A DNA stretch of 64,000 nucleotides from an uncultured Muribaculaceae bacterium (GTDB lineage: Bacteria > Bacteroidota > Bacteroidia > Bacteroidales > Muribaculaceae), in NCBI GenBank assembly GCA_910588065.1, contig CAJUPZ010000006.1:1-64000 (forward strand), given 5' to 3'. This document shows positions 1-8,432 of the stretch, in pieces (position 1 is the first letter of the stretch; each line of letters opens with the position of its first letter). The position numbers and the translations under genes were made by a program. Below the pieces are notes generated by a model. It was not told the DNA's origin. It did no database searches and saw only the letters and a program-made list of their open reading frames with translations.

Positions 1-52
1 AATGGCGCACTTTTAAATTAGAATCCGGCTCCTTTTTAAATTAGAATTTACA
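1..52. mobile_element. Probable terminus of an IS21-type insertion sequence (cut by the window edge)
   Basis: Two near-identical 21-bp units lie in direct orientation at 4-24 and 27-47. Both begin GGC and share CTTTTAAATTAGAAT or TTTTTAAATTAGAAT, and they are followed by TTTACA ending at 52. Repeated short transposase-binding units next to a CA-3' end are the usual terminal design of IS21-family elements. No transposase gene is visible because the window begins here. If correct, the element ends 8 bp before the start codon of the next gene, so that gene's own promoter would be displaced. This is inference from the repeat pattern only. Confidence 0.4.
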
Positions 53-60
53 GTTATAAC

Positions 61-1728
61 ATGCTAAAAGAGAATCTTATTCAGATATATGCCCGCAGTT
101 TCAAGGAAAACTGGGATATGCCGGCGGTGACTGACTATATTACCGGCGAGACGCTTTGCTACGGTGACTTTGCACGCAGGATTGCGCGCACTCATCTGTT
201 TTTCAAGGAGTGCGGCATCAGGCCGGGCGACAAGATAGCTCTTTTAGGCAAGAATACTGTGCCGTGGGTGGTGGTGTATATGGCAACTGTTACCTACGGT
301 GCGGTGATTGTGCCGATACTTCAGGATTTCAATCCCGGAGATGCGCAGCATATCATCAACCACAGCGATTCGCTGATGCTCTTTGTTGCCGACAGTATAT
401 GGGAGAATCTCGAATTTGAGAAGATGCCCAAGGTGATGGTGGCGATGTCGCTCGACGATGCGAAGGTGCTCGCCGAACATCCTGACAACAGCGGCAAGGC
501 GATGAAAGCCATAAGCCGGCTGCCGCACCGGTTTGAAAAGATGTATCCCCACGGCTACACCGCCGACTGCATAAGTTATCCCAAGATGGCCAAGGATGCC
601 CTTGCTGAGATCAACTACACCTCCGGCACCACAGGGTTCAGCAAGGGGGTGATGCTGACTCAGAACAATCTTTGCGGCAATGTTGTGTTCGGGATGCGGA
701 GCCGTCTGCACTACAAGGGCTCCCGCTGTCTGTCGTTTCTGCCGCTCGCCCACGCTTACGGATGTGCTTTCGATATGCTTGTGCCGCTTGCAGTGGGCAC
801 CCACATAACGCTTTTCGGCAAGCTTCCGTCGCCAAAGGCTCTGCTTAAGGCTCTCAACGAGGTGAGGCCGAACCTGATATTATGCGTGCCGCTGATACTT
901 GAGAAGATATACCGCAACCAGATTGTGCCGAGCATCTCCACCCCGGCAATGAAGCGGCTTGTGAAGATGCCGGTGCTGAACCGTGTGGTGTTCTCCAAGA
1001 TAAAGTCAAAGCTGGTTGACGCGTTCGGCGGCGAGTTTGAGGAGGTGATCGTTGGCGGTGCGCCGCTCAATCCCGAGGTGGAGGAGTTTCTGTACAAAAT
1101 AAAGTTTCCGTTCACAGTGGGCTACGGCATGACCGAATGCGGCCCGCTGATAAGCTACACTCCCTGGCGCAAGTTCATTCCCGGATCTGCGGGGCGCACC
1201 CTGCCCGGGCTCATGCACACCAAAGTGACAAGCGAGGACGAGGCTCATATTCCGGGCGAGATATGCGTGCGCGGCGAAAATGTGATGAAGGGCTACTACA
1301 AGAATCCGAAGGCCACCGAAGATGTTCTCGACCCGGAGGGTTGGCTCCACACCGGCGACATGGGCACTGTGACTCCCGACGGCACCATCTTTATAAAGGG
1401 TCGCTACAAAACCATGATACTGTCGGCCAACGGCCAGAATATATATCCGGAGGAGATTGAGGCGAAACTCAACAATATGCCGTTTGTGGCCGAGAGTCTG
1501 GTAGTTGAGCGCGGCAAGCGGCTGATAGCTTTGGTTTACCCTGACTACGAGGCGATGGACCGTCAGCGGGTAACCTCCGATATGCTGCCTGAAATCATGG
1601 ACAAGGTGGTGAGCGAGCTCAACAAGCTTGTTGCGCCATATGAGCGGGTTGACCGCATACAGCTGATTGCCAACGAGTTTGAGAAGACTCCCAAAAAATC
1701 AATCAAACGCTATCTTTACAACGCCTGA
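61..1728 (+). CDS. Long-chain fatty acid--CoA ligase / AMP-dependent synthetase
   Basis: Activates a carboxylic acid, probably a fatty acid, to its acyl-adenylate and then to the CoA thioester, in the cytoplasm or at the inner membrane face. The 555-aa product has the ANL-family signatures in order: the AMP-binding loop YTSGTTGFSKG from residue 186, the YGMTE motif at about 355-359, GWLHTGD ending at Asp433, and a C-terminal lid with KGRYKTMILSANGQNIYPEEIE-like sequence. Length is normal for a FadD-like ligase. The 3' end overlaps the convergent gene by 26 bp. A putative IS end stops 8 bp upstream, so no native promoter is visible. Substrate specificity cannot be told from sequence; an acyl-ACP synthetase is an alternative. 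Confidence 0.88.
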   Translation: MLKENLIQIYARSFKENWDMPAVTDYITGETLCYGDFARRIARTHLFFKECGIRPGDKIALLGKNTVPWVVVYMATVTYGAVIVPILQDFNPGDAQHIINHSDSLMLFVADSIWENLEFEKMPKVMVAMSLDDAKVLAEHPDNSGKAMKAISRLPHRFEKMYPHGYTADCISYPKMAKDALAEINYTSGTTGFSKGVMLTQNNLCGNVVFGMRSRLHYKGSRCLSFLPLAHAYGCAFDMLVPLAVGTHITLFGKLPSPKALLKALNEVRPNLILCVPLILEKIYRNQIVPSISTPAMKRLVKMPVLNRVVFSKIKSKLVDAFGGEFEEVIVGGAPLNPEVEEFLYKIKFPFTVGYGMTECGPLISYTPWRKFIPGSAGRTLPGLMHTKVTSEDEAHIPGEICVRGENVMKGYYKNPKATEDVLDPEGWLHTGDMGTVTPDGTIFIKGRYKTMILSANGQNIYPEEIEAKLNNMPFVAESLVVERGKRLIALVYPDYEAMDRQRVTSDMLPEIMDKVVSELNKLVAPYERVDRIQLIANEFEKTPKKSIKRYLYNA

Positions 1729-2473
1729 TCCCGGCTTCGGGAAAAAAGTACTGCCCTTTGGCCCGGGTGCGGTTGCCGTACTCAACAGCGTGACGCGGGC
1801 ATATATGGTAGCAGCCGAGACACATCGTGCAGTCGCGCCCCCATTGCGGCACTCCCGATTCCATGCTGATATTCACCGCCGGACAGACTCCCGCGCACTT
1901 GCCGCACGATATGCAACCGTCATTGTGGCGGAACGGCCGCGGTGACATCATGAAGCGTACAAACAGCGGATAGAGCACACGCGTCTTAATCCATGGCATC
2001 GCCCCCCGCACCACACTGTCAACCTTGGCTCCGCACTTTATGCCCCTCGCCACCTCGGCAATCCTGTCGGAGCAGGCATCGAGTTTCTGCCGCTCAAGCG
2101 GTTTTGAATCAACATCGAAGCCGGGAAGCAGCACATAGTTGTTTGGCATCTGCACCGACCATGCGCCGCGGGCGTTCCACCCCTTGGAGCGCATGAGTCT
2201 GCGCCAGCTGAGGTGGGCGAGCCCCACATCATCGCCACAGGTGCACACCATGAAATGCCTTGCGCCATCAAGCCCTTCGGAGCGCCGGATATAATCCCTG
2301 ACCACCGGGGGCAGCCCCCATGAGTATATCGGGAACACCCAAACTATGATGGAATCATCCGCCGCCACAGCCTTGCATCCCGGCACCATGCGCTCGGCCC
2401 GCTGCCCGAGGGCGGCAGCGAGCGACTCAGCCACATAGCGGCTGTTGCCGGTGCCGGAATGCCACAGAATCAT
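1703..2473 (-). CDS. EFR1-type flavodoxin / 4Fe-4S ferredoxin fusion
   Basis: The 256-aa product starts with a flavodoxin-like nucleotide-binding segment (HSGTGNSRYVAE, residues 5-16) and ends with two classic CxxCxxCxxxC clusters, C187-C190-C193-C197 and C215-C218-C221-C225, each able to hold a [4Fe-4S] cluster. This is the architecture called EFR1 family ferrodoxin, a presumed cytoplasmic electron-transfer protein with unknown partners. The start overlaps the stop of the upstream Smr-domain gene by 4 bp (ATGA), indicating translational coupling. The 3' end overlaps the convergent CoA ligase gene by 26 bp. Confidence 0.87.
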   Translation of the reverse strand: MILWHSGTGNSRYVAESLAAALGQRAERMVPGCKAVAADDSIIVWVFPIYSWGLPPVVRDYIRRSEGLDGARHFMVCTCGDDVGLAHLSWRRLMRSKGWNARGAWSVQMPNNYVLLPGFDVDSKPLERQKLDACSDRIAEVARGIKCGAKVDSVVRGAMPWIKTRVLYPLFVRFMMSPRPFRHNDGCISCGKCAGVCPAVNISMESGVPQWGRDCTMCLGCYHICPRHAVEYGNRTRAKGQYFFPEAGIRRCKDSV

Positions 2474-3576
2474 CTGACAGTCACCTGGGTTGCGCCGAAG
2501 CCATATTCGCGGAACGAGGCGTCCTGCACCTCAACCTTGCCCTTGTAGCGGTAGTTGAGTTCCTTCATAAGAGCCTGACGGAGCACTCCGTCGCCCTTGC
2601 CGTGGATAAAGACTATTTTCTGCCCCTTGGCGGCGAGATTGGTGTCCATCACCTTGCGGAATTCATCCACCTGATAGTTGAGTATATCGGCGTTTGACAT
2701 ACCTGCGGTGGTGTCCAGCAGCTCATTTATATGGAGGTCCACCTCTATTATGCCATTTGCTCCCAGGCGGTACTCTGTGTTTTTGACCACCGGGCGCTTG
2801 ATACGCTTTTTGTCGGCCGGTTTAGGCTTGTTGACCGCCTGGGCCAGCTTTTCCACCTGCGGCTTCTCCTTGCCGTGAGGGATGTCGTTTCTGACAATGT
2901 CGAAGGCTATCACAGGCACCTCGAAATAGGGGTTGGTCTTGAAGCAATGGAGCTTGAAAAATTTTGTGACATCATTTTTTATCACCACCGACACCGGCTT
3001 TTTCATTTCAAACTCCCTGCCTTTCTTGAAAGCTACTGCCTGAACCGCTATGCGCTCAAGAGAGGCCACAGACTCCTTGCCAAACTCCTCGAGAAGCAAC
3101 TGAATGCCCGGCTCCACCACTCCGGCGAAGCGGGTTGTCCATCCACCGTCGGCGGTAGCCCCCATGTATGTGAAATAGAGGTAGTAGTTGGAGTCATTCA
3201 CAAGATATGCAAAGTAGTTTGTGTCGGAAATCCGTTTAAGGTCCTCAGCCTCGAATCCGAGCACAATATTGAGGATATCCCCTCCTTCCACCTCCTCCGG
3301 CTCATATTCCGGCTCTGCGGGTGTGATATTCTTCGAGGGCACAGGCTGCGGCTCGGGCTTGGCGCTGACAGCTGGTGGCTCAGGCTTGTTGCGGGCCTGG
3401 GCGCGCTCCCACGCGGTGGAATTGTCAACAACGACACATTCGCGCAGCAGCACCGGGGTGTCAAACCCGTCCTCATCCGTCACGTATGCCATATTGCCCT
3501 CGATGCGTGTCACTGTGCCTCCCCCAACAGAGTTGAGAAAGCGCACAGAGTCGCCTTTCTTTATATTCGATGCCAT
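2470..3576 (-). CDS. DUF2027 / Smr domain protein
   Basis: The 368-aa product is predicted cytoplasmic with no signal peptide. A small N-terminal barrel-like domain (about residues 5-50, KKGDSVRFLNSVGGGTVT) is followed by a Pro/Glu-rich linker (about 60-100), a beta-rich DUF2027-like core (about 100-235), a Lys-rich linker, and a C-terminal Smr domain with VDLHI (279-283) and HGKGDGVL (325-332). Smr domains are nucleic-acid-binding or nicking modules related to the MutS2 C-terminus. This two-domain layout is widespread and uncharacterised in Bacteroidota. It sits 6 bp downstream of the tricorn-like protease gene and overlaps the next gene by 4 bp, so the three form an operon. Nuclease activity is not shown. 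Confidence 0.85.
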   Translation of the reverse strand: MASNIKKGDSVRFLNSVGGGTVTRIEGNMAYVTDEDGFDTPVLLRECVVVDNSTAWERAQARNKPEPPAVSAKPEPQPVPSKNITPAEPEYEPEEVEGGDILNIVLGFEAEDLKRISDTNYFAYLVNDSNYYLYFTYMGATADGGWTTRFAGVVEPGIQLLLEEFGKESVASLERIAVQAVAFKKGREFEMKKPVSVVIKNDVTKFFKLHCFKTNPYFEVPVIAFDIVRNDIPHGKEKPQVEKLAQAVNKPKPADKKRIKRPVVKNTEYRLGANGIIEVDLHINELLDTTAGMSNADILNYQVDEFRKVMDTNLAAKGQKIVFIHGKGDGVLRQALMKELNYRYKGKVEVQDASFREYGFGATQVTVR

Positions 3577-3582
3577 CTTCGT

Positions 3583-6500
3583 TTACTTTTTATCGATTTC
3601 TTTAAGCAGTTGCTCAACAGCCACTTTCAGTTGCTTGTCCTCGCCCTTTACAACAGTCTCGGGGTCATTGGCCACCTTGAAGTCGGGTTCGAGCTGGGTA
3701 TTTTCGAGGTAATAGCCGTCATTGGTGCGGAAACCTATCACCGGAATGCCATACACCAGCGAGGGGTCCTGGAGGGTTTCCCAATTGACACTGCTCATGG
3801 TGCCGGGCACAGGCATGCCGACGAGCTTGCCGAGGCCCAGATGCTTGTACACCCAGGGGGTGCCGTGGGCATTGCTGTAGTTTGCCTCGCCGGTAATCAT
3901 GATGCTCGGTCTGTTCCATCTGCGCGAAGGCATATCAGATGTGGGCACTCCGTGAATGTCCTGTGTAAGGTATTTCTTGCCGCTGAACATCACTTCGATA
4001 TCCTCGTGGAGACGTCCGCCGCCGTTCCAGCGGGTGTCTATGACAATGCCATCCTTGCCGATATACTCGCCGAGCACCTTCGCATACATCTTGCGGAAGC
4101 TGTCGTCGCTCATCGACTGGATGTGCACATAGCCAAGACGGCCTCCAGACAGTTTTTCCACCTCTGCCTCGCGGGCTTTGACCCAACGGTCGTAGAGCAG
4201 ATTGTTCATGGCTCCGGAGCTTATCGGCAGTATCACCTCATCCCATTTTTCGCCGCCGGGCATAGAGAGGCTCACAAGGGTTTTCTTGCCGGCGAGCGAA
4301 TTGAATATGGCGGTATAGTCGGCGTTTCTGTCAATCTTCTGACCATTCACCGCGGTTACAACCGCACCGGGCTTAACCTTGGAAGTGGCGCGGTCAAAGG
4401 GGGCGCCGGCAACAACCTCGGCAACCTTGAGGCCGTCGCCGTCATAGTTCCAGTCGTACAGCAAGCCGAGTGAGGCTGTTGCATCGCCTCCGCCGGCGGG
4501 GTAGAACCGACCGCCGGTGTGGCTCACATTGAGCTCTCCGAGCAGTTCGCTGAGCAGCTCGGCAAAGTCGTAATTATTGGAGATATGGGGCAGGAATCTG
4601 CGGTAGTTGGCGCACATTCCCTCCCAGTCGGTACCGTTGATGTCGGTTCGGAAAATGCGTTCACGCACCTCATTGTGCACATGGTCAAACATATACTCTC
4701 TCTCAGCAGGAGCATCAACCTTCATAGTTGCGCTTGCACTAACAGGGGTCAGTTTCTCGCTCTTGGTGTCAAATTTGCGCACAGAGCTGCCGAGAAGATA
4801 GAGATTGCCATCTTTGTCGGAGTCTATGCCGCCGGCGCCGGTGAGTTTGCTCACAAGCTTCACCTCTCTCTTGCGGGGTTTCACTTTCCAGAGGTCATAG
4901 CCCTTCTCAAAGGCGCTGAGGTAGTACAGAGTCTCGCCATCCTCGGTGAGATATGCGTCAGCAAGACTCGATGAGTTGGGGGTGAGGCGCAGGGTGCGGT
5001 CGGCAATTCCTTCAAGCTCCACCTTTATATCTTTGCTTGCTTTGGCATCTTTTTTATCCTTTTCATCCTTTTTGTCCTTGGCTTTGTCATCCTTCTTCGC
5101 ATCGGACTTATCCTTTTTCTGAGCCTTCTCAACCTCTTTCAGCAAAGCATAGTCCTCCTCGTTGAGGCGGAATTTGTCGTATGAGTCCTGGTTGAGGAAT
5201 GCTATCATAACATCGCCCATCGAGCCCCATGAGGCATGGTTGCGCATACCGTAACGCTCGCTTTCAAAGATAATAGCGTTGCCGCCCATAGCCCAGCGGG
5301 GATTCTGGTCAAAGTATCCGGTTTTGGTGATATATGTCATTTTGCCGGTTTCTGCATTGATGATGGCGATATCGCTGTAAGGCTGATGGCGCAGGTCGTT
5401 TGCCTCTATCAGAATCCACTTGCTGTCAGGGCTCCACTGCGAGGGGAAGCCCTTGGTGCGGTACGCGCAGGTGCTTCCGTCGGTGAGCTGGCGCACCTTC
5501 TTGCTGTCGAGGTCCATCACCATCAGCTTTGTGCGGTCCTGGACAAATGTCATCTTTTTGCCATCGGGCGAAACAGAGGGATATGTGCGGTCGGTTTTAT
5601 CCTTGACGCTGAACATCGGGGTCTCCTCAATCACCGTGGCGTTTGAAAAATTGGGATCCTCGCTGCGGGCAATTGTGGCTTTGTAGATATTATAGTGGCC
5701 ATCGCGCTCCGAAGTGTAGTAGAGTGTGCGGTTGTCGGGAGCCCATGCCACTGTGCTCTCGCCGGCGGGGGTGTTGGAAATCTGCTTGGTAGACTCATGT
5801 GCGGTTGATGTGACAAACACCTCTCCACGGCTAACAAAAGCTATCTGCTTGCCGTCGGGGCTCACCGATGCGCCGCCGAGAGAGCGCACATTGAGCTTCT
5901 GAGGCAGCTCCTGCTCGTCAACAGAGAGCGATATGTTCACTTTCTCGGGCTTGGCATTGCCCTTCTTTGTGTATATCTCGCCGTTGTAGGTAAATGCGAA
6001 TGTGCCGTCGGCTCCACGCGACAGAAAACGCACCGGGTGGGTCTTGAAATCGGTGAGCTGTGTTATAGCCGAGGGATTGTTTACCGGCATTGAATACAGA
6101 TTGAAGCTGCCTCCATTGCGCTCGCTCAGGAAATAGATGGTGCTTCCGTCGGGGCTCACAACCGGGTTGCGGTCCTCGCCGCCGCGGGCAGTGAGGTTTG
6201 TATGCTTGCCGGTTTTGGCATCATATTTCCAGATATCGCGGGTAACAGACGATGTGTGGTGCTTGCGCCATTTGTCCTCGCCACCTTTCACATCCTCATA
6301 TATAAACGATTGGCCATCAGGAAGAAACGACATCTGCACAGCCGGAGTACCGAGCAGCTGGGTGATTCTGCCGCCGTCAACAGGCACCTTATACAGCTCT
6401 GTCATAGCCCGATAGGGAAACAGCGCGCTCGCCGCGGGGTCCTGGATGCTGGCGCTGAAAAGCACATACTTGCCGTCGGGGGTGATGGCCTCCGGAGTCT

Positions 6501-6834
6501 CAGCGGCGGAGTTGGTGGTGAGCCGTTTGGCAACACCGCCGTCGGCACTCATTATATATATATCCGCATTGCCGGAGCGGTCTGATGAAAAAGCTATGCT
6601 CTTGCCGTCGGGGCTCCACACCGGTTCGCTCTCATAAGAGGGCTGCGATGTGAGGCGCACTGCCTCGCCGCCACCGGTGGCAACTTTCCATATATCACCT
6701 TTGTAGGTAAACACTATCTCCTTGCCGTCAGGAGAAATCTTGACATCGCGGAGCCACATCGGGGTCACCGCCTGAGCCGCTCCGACTCCCAATGCCGAAG
6801 CTATCAAAACGCTTATTATCTTATTCATAGACAA
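3583..6834 (-). CDS. Tricorn protease homologue, exported S41-family serine peptidase
   Basis: The 1083-aa protein has a Sec signal peptide (residues 1-22, ending AAQA). The N-terminal half consists of repeated blades of the SPDGKxIxF type, predicted as WD40-like/TolB beta-propellers that gate peptide access. A PDZ-like segment (about 800-880) precedes an S41 core. Candidate catalytic residues are His772 in NVSHTGG and Ser987 in ANYSNAHG, matching the tricorn layout. It probably trims peptides in the periplasm. An unusual run of Lys/Asp-rich sequence lies between the propeller and C-terminal halves (DNA about 5010-5115). A -7 element lies about 45 bp upstream of the start. It heads an operon with the Smr and EFR1 genes. 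Confidence 0.92.
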   Translation of the reverse strand: MSMNKIISVLIASALGVGAAQAVTPMWLRDVKISPDGKEIVFTYKGDIWKVATGGGEAVRLTSQPSYESEPVWSPDGKSIAFSSDRSGNADIYIMSADGGVAKRLTTNSAAETPEAITPDGKYVLFSASIQDPAASALFPYRAMTELYKVPVDGGRITQLLGTPAVQMSFLPDGQSFIYEDVKGGEDKWRKHHTSSVTRDIWKYDAKTGKHTNLTARGGEDRNPVVSPDGSTIYFLSERNGGSFNLYSMPVNNPSAITQLTDFKTHPVRFLSRGADGTFAFTYNGEIYTKKGNAKPEKVNISLSVDEQELPQKLNVRSLGGASVSPDGKQIAFVSRGEVFVTSTAHESTKQISNTPAGESTVAWAPDNRTLYYTSERDGHYNIYKATIARSEDPNFSNATVIEETPMFSVKDKTDRTYPSVSPDGKKMTFVQDRTKLMVMDLDSKKVRQLTDGSTCAYRTKGFPSQWSPDSKWILIEANDLRHQPYSDIAIINAETGKMTYITKTGYFDQNPRWAMGGNAIIFESERYGMRNHASWGSMGDVMIAFLNQDSYDKFRLNEEDYALLKEVEKAQKKDKSDAKKDDKAKDKKDEKDKKDAKASKDIKVELEGIADRTLRLTPNSSSLADAYLTEDGETLYYLSAFEKGYDLWKVKPRKREVKLVSKLTGAGGIDSDKDGNLYLLGSSVRKFDTKSEKLTPVSASATMKVDAPAEREYMFDHVHNEVRERIFRTDINGTDWEGMCANYRRFLPHISNNYDFAELLSELLGELNVSHTGGRFYPAGGGDATASLGLLYDWNYDGDGLKVAEVVAGAPFDRATSKVKPGAVVTAVNGQKIDRNADYTAIFNSLAGKKTLVSLSMPGGEKWDEVILPISSGAMNNLLYDRWVKAREAEVEKLSGGRLGYVHIQSMSDDSFRKMYAKVLGEYIGKDGIVIDTRWNGGGRLHEDIEVMFSGKKYLTQDIHGVPTSDMPSRRWNRPSIMITGEANYSNAHGTPWVYKHLGLGKLVGMPVPGTMSSVNWETLQDPSLVYGIPVIGFRTNDGYYLENTQLEPDFKVANDPETVVKGEDKQLKVAVEQLLKEIDKK

Positions 6835-6878
6835 ACAATTACTTTACCAACAGCCCATTTCCGGGGCTTATATCTCAA

Positions 6879-6886
6879 CAAAGATA
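6879..6886 (-). promoter_or_regulatory. Bacteroidota -7 element before the tricorn-like protease gene
   Basis: On the minus strand the octamer reads TATCTTTG, fitting the Bacteroidota sigma-70 consensus TAnnTTTG, with about 45 nt to the start codon. No well-spaced -33 TTTG was identified. Confidence 0.5.
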
Positions 6887-7087
6887 ATAAATAAATTGCG
6901 CAAAGCACCCCTCAGCCTCAAACTTTTTTTCACCACCACGCCGCGGTAATGGCCTCGGGGAGGCACGAGCGCAGGATGCGCGACGTCATGAACAGCACGA
7001 GCGCTAAGCGCGAGGCCTGGGGGAGGAGAGAGCGCCCCTCTTGTCAGAGCCTCGCGAGAGGTGATGTTATTGAATATGAGCCATTTT

Positions 7088-7317
7088 AGGTCTGGTACCT
7101 CCGGCACCATTTTCGTTGGGAGGGTGCCTGACCCCGCACTTCGTACGGGGATAACAAAATTGACGAGCCTACGGCTCTTTGCTACCTTTCGCGCCTGTAG
7201 CTTTCTGTCCCCCTGCTTTTTTTCAAGCGCCCGGAGGGTGCGGTTATTTTGTTAACCGCATGCGCAGCGTGCGGATTATCAACCACATACGCTGATGGTG
7301 CCGGAGGTACCACACCT
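7088..7317. repeat. Hairpin-rich element bounded by 23-bp inverted repeats
   Basis: A 23-bp arm at 7088-7110 (core GGTACCTCCGGCACCAT) recurs in inverted orientation at 7295-7317 with one mismatch, enclosing 184 bp. Inside are further short palindromes: GAGCC-TAC-GGCTC at 7163-7175, an imperfect CCCCG/CGGGG hairpin near 7131-7149, and GGTTA/TAACC and CCGCA/TGCGG pairs near 7240-7275. Just outside, CCTC-GCGA-GAGG forms a GNRA-capped hairpin at 7050-7061. The layout suits a MITE-like or REP-like chromosomal repeat, or a structured RNA. No transposase or convincing ORF is inside, and no clear target duplication flanks it. Confidence 0.55.
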
Positions 7318-7399
7318 TCTCCCCCAACTAAAAACTAAAAACTTACAACTAAGAACTCACAAATGTGCAAATTCGCATAAATCCGCCCAATCCACATAT

Positions 7400-7407
7400 T
7401 ACCTTTG
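7400..7407 (+). promoter_or_regulatory. Bacteroidota -7 element for the gene at 7429
   Basis: TACCTTTG fits TAnnTTTG. It places the transcript start near 7414, so the in-frame ATG at 7405 would lie outside the mRNA and the ATG at 7429 is favoured. Confidence 0.55.
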
Positions 7408-7428
7408 CAGCATCTAAACTATATCAAT

Positions 7429-8013
7429 ATGAAGAAAAACATCACACTCCGCGCCGAATGGGTCATCGCTACCCTCGCGCTGCCCCAGGCAATCAAACTC
7501 ATTGTTCTCGAAGCCATCCTCGCCTACATTGTCAACGGCTACATCACTGAAATCCCGGACCCTCAGGCCGCTGAGGTATTCGCCACCATCAAAGCCGACA
7601 TAGATGTCCGCGAAGCCAAGAAAAGAGAGAGGGCAGAGAAGCGCGCCGCCCAAAAAGTTCAATCTTCCCAATCTCCCCAAAAAGCCCACGCCATCCCGGG
7701 GTACCTCCCTGACACACCCCCGGCCGACCTTGACGAGCGCGTAAAGGCCGACCCGATAGTGGAAATGGCAATACAAGACCCTATATACGCGGAATTCGCC
7801 GACTTTGAAAAGCCTCTTGTGGCGGAACTGTGTCTTCAGATTACAGACAGCTGGCGCTCAGAGCGCAGCGACATAATGCCCTCATTCACACGGCTGTGCC
7901 GCGAATTTGACGAACGTTTTGCCGACGCCGCATGCAATATCCACAACGGCAAACCAATCAGCCGCGACACATGGCGCAGCCACATTGCCCGCTACGACAC
8001 TCCCAAACTTTGA
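7429..8013 (+). CDS. Conserved hypothetical protein, possibly DUF6291-like
   Basis: The 194-aa product is not confidently assigned. The N-terminal 60 residues (starting MKKNITLRAEWVIATLALPQ) form predicted helices reminiscent of DUF6291, a family often seen in Bacteroides accessory regions. A charged helix (REAKKRERAEKRAAQK) and a Ser/Pro-rich linker follow. The C-terminal third carries AELCLQITDSWR and LCREFDERFADAA. The same C-terminal module appears as a fragment on the minus strand at 60982-61173. The first ATG of the frame (7405) is rejected because the -7 element overlaps it. The neighbourhood of repeats and a broken nuclease suggests an accessory gene. Confidence 0.6.
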   Translation: MKKNITLRAEWVIATLALPQAIKLIVLEAILAYIVNGYITEIPDPQAAEVFATIKADIDVREAKKRERAEKRAAQKVQSSQSPQKAHAIPGYLPDTPPADLDERVKADPIVEMAIQDPIYAEFADFEKPLVAELCLQITDSWRSERSDIMPSFTRLCREFDERFADAACNIHNGKPISRDTWRSHIARYDTPKL

Positions 8014-8033
8014 TTGTGTTGATTGATTTCATC

Positions 8034-8367
8034 TGATTGATTTCGACTGATATATGGACCTTAATAATACTATTGGAGTCTGGGGCGTAACATAGCAGAT
8101 AAACAGTATTCCAATACATACGGCTCTGGCTTTTATAAGAATCTGAGCCGAGATTTGAGACTGGAGATGCCCGGTGAAAAGGGATTCTCGGAAACAAATC
8201 TCAAGTACATGTATTACTTTTATAGTCTTTATTCTCAGTTGATTGAAAATCGTCTACAGCGTGTAGACGATTTTGTGGACAAGAATCATCCGCAAGGTGC
8301 GGACGATTTCAAGATTGAAATATGCTCTATCCTGTCTATCCTGTCTCAGCTCGTTTGATTGATTTCG
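8034..8367. repeat. Direct repeats flanking a broken gene
   Basis: TGATTGATTTCG occurs at 8034-8045 and again at 8356-8367, bracketing the DUF1016 fragment. A further TTGATTGATTTC copy lies at 8019-8030. The repeats could be a scar of insertion followed by decay, or the substrate of recombinational deletion. Confidence 0.55.
8068..8358 (+). pseudogene. Remnant of a DUF1016 (YhcG-like) PDDEXK nuclease, N-terminal domain only
   Basis: The open frame after the stop at 8065 reads YYWSLGRNIADKQ, then YGSGFYKNLSRDLRLEMPG and GFSETNLKYMYYFYSLYS. This is the signature order of the DUF1016 N-terminal helical domain that precedes the PDDEXK nuclease domain in YhcG-like proteins. No start codon with a ribosome site is visible. 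The frame ends after about 96 residues in a short degenerate tail with internal DNA palindromes (for example GTCTACAGCGTGTAGAC near 8261-8277). The whole catalytic C-terminal half is missing. Intact members run to about 350 residues, so this is a decayed gene. It lies between direct repeats. Confidence 0.75.
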
Positions 8368-8376
8368 CCCGCTAAA

Positions 8377-8408
8377 TTTGCATTGCGGTGGCAAAATGCT
8401 TAACTTTG
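8377..8408 (+). promoter_or_regulatory. Bacteroidota promoter for the 8433 operon
   Basis: A -33 TTTG at 8377-8380 and a -7 TAACTTTG at 8401-8408 are separated by 20 bp, the preferred spacing. The transcript would begin near 8415, which rules out the upstream in-frame GTG at 8388 as the start. Confidence 0.7.
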
Positions 8409-8432
8409 GGGGTTACTAACGAATTTTACGTT

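Larger units (their letters stand above)
6835..7428. other. 594-bp gene-free region
   Basis: This stretch holds the leader of the tricorn-like gene, a GC-rich hairpin-dense segment (about 6930-7075), the inverted-repeat element described separately, an AT-rich patch of AACTAAAA-like repeats (about 7324-7360), and the promoter of the gene at 7429. No protein-coding frame here looks real. Confidence 0.6.

Noticed and set aside
2731..4473. Long plus-strand open frame of 580 codons
   Set aside because: It lies antisense to the Smr-domain and tricorn-like genes, spans their boundary, is Leu/His-rich and has no recognisable domain. It is a by-product of GC-rich coding DNA on the other strand.
8388..8432. 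GTG at 8388 as start of the TPR/PD40 gene
   Set aside because: The Bacteroidota promoter at 8377-8408 overlaps it, and the GTG at 8433 gives a proper signal peptide.
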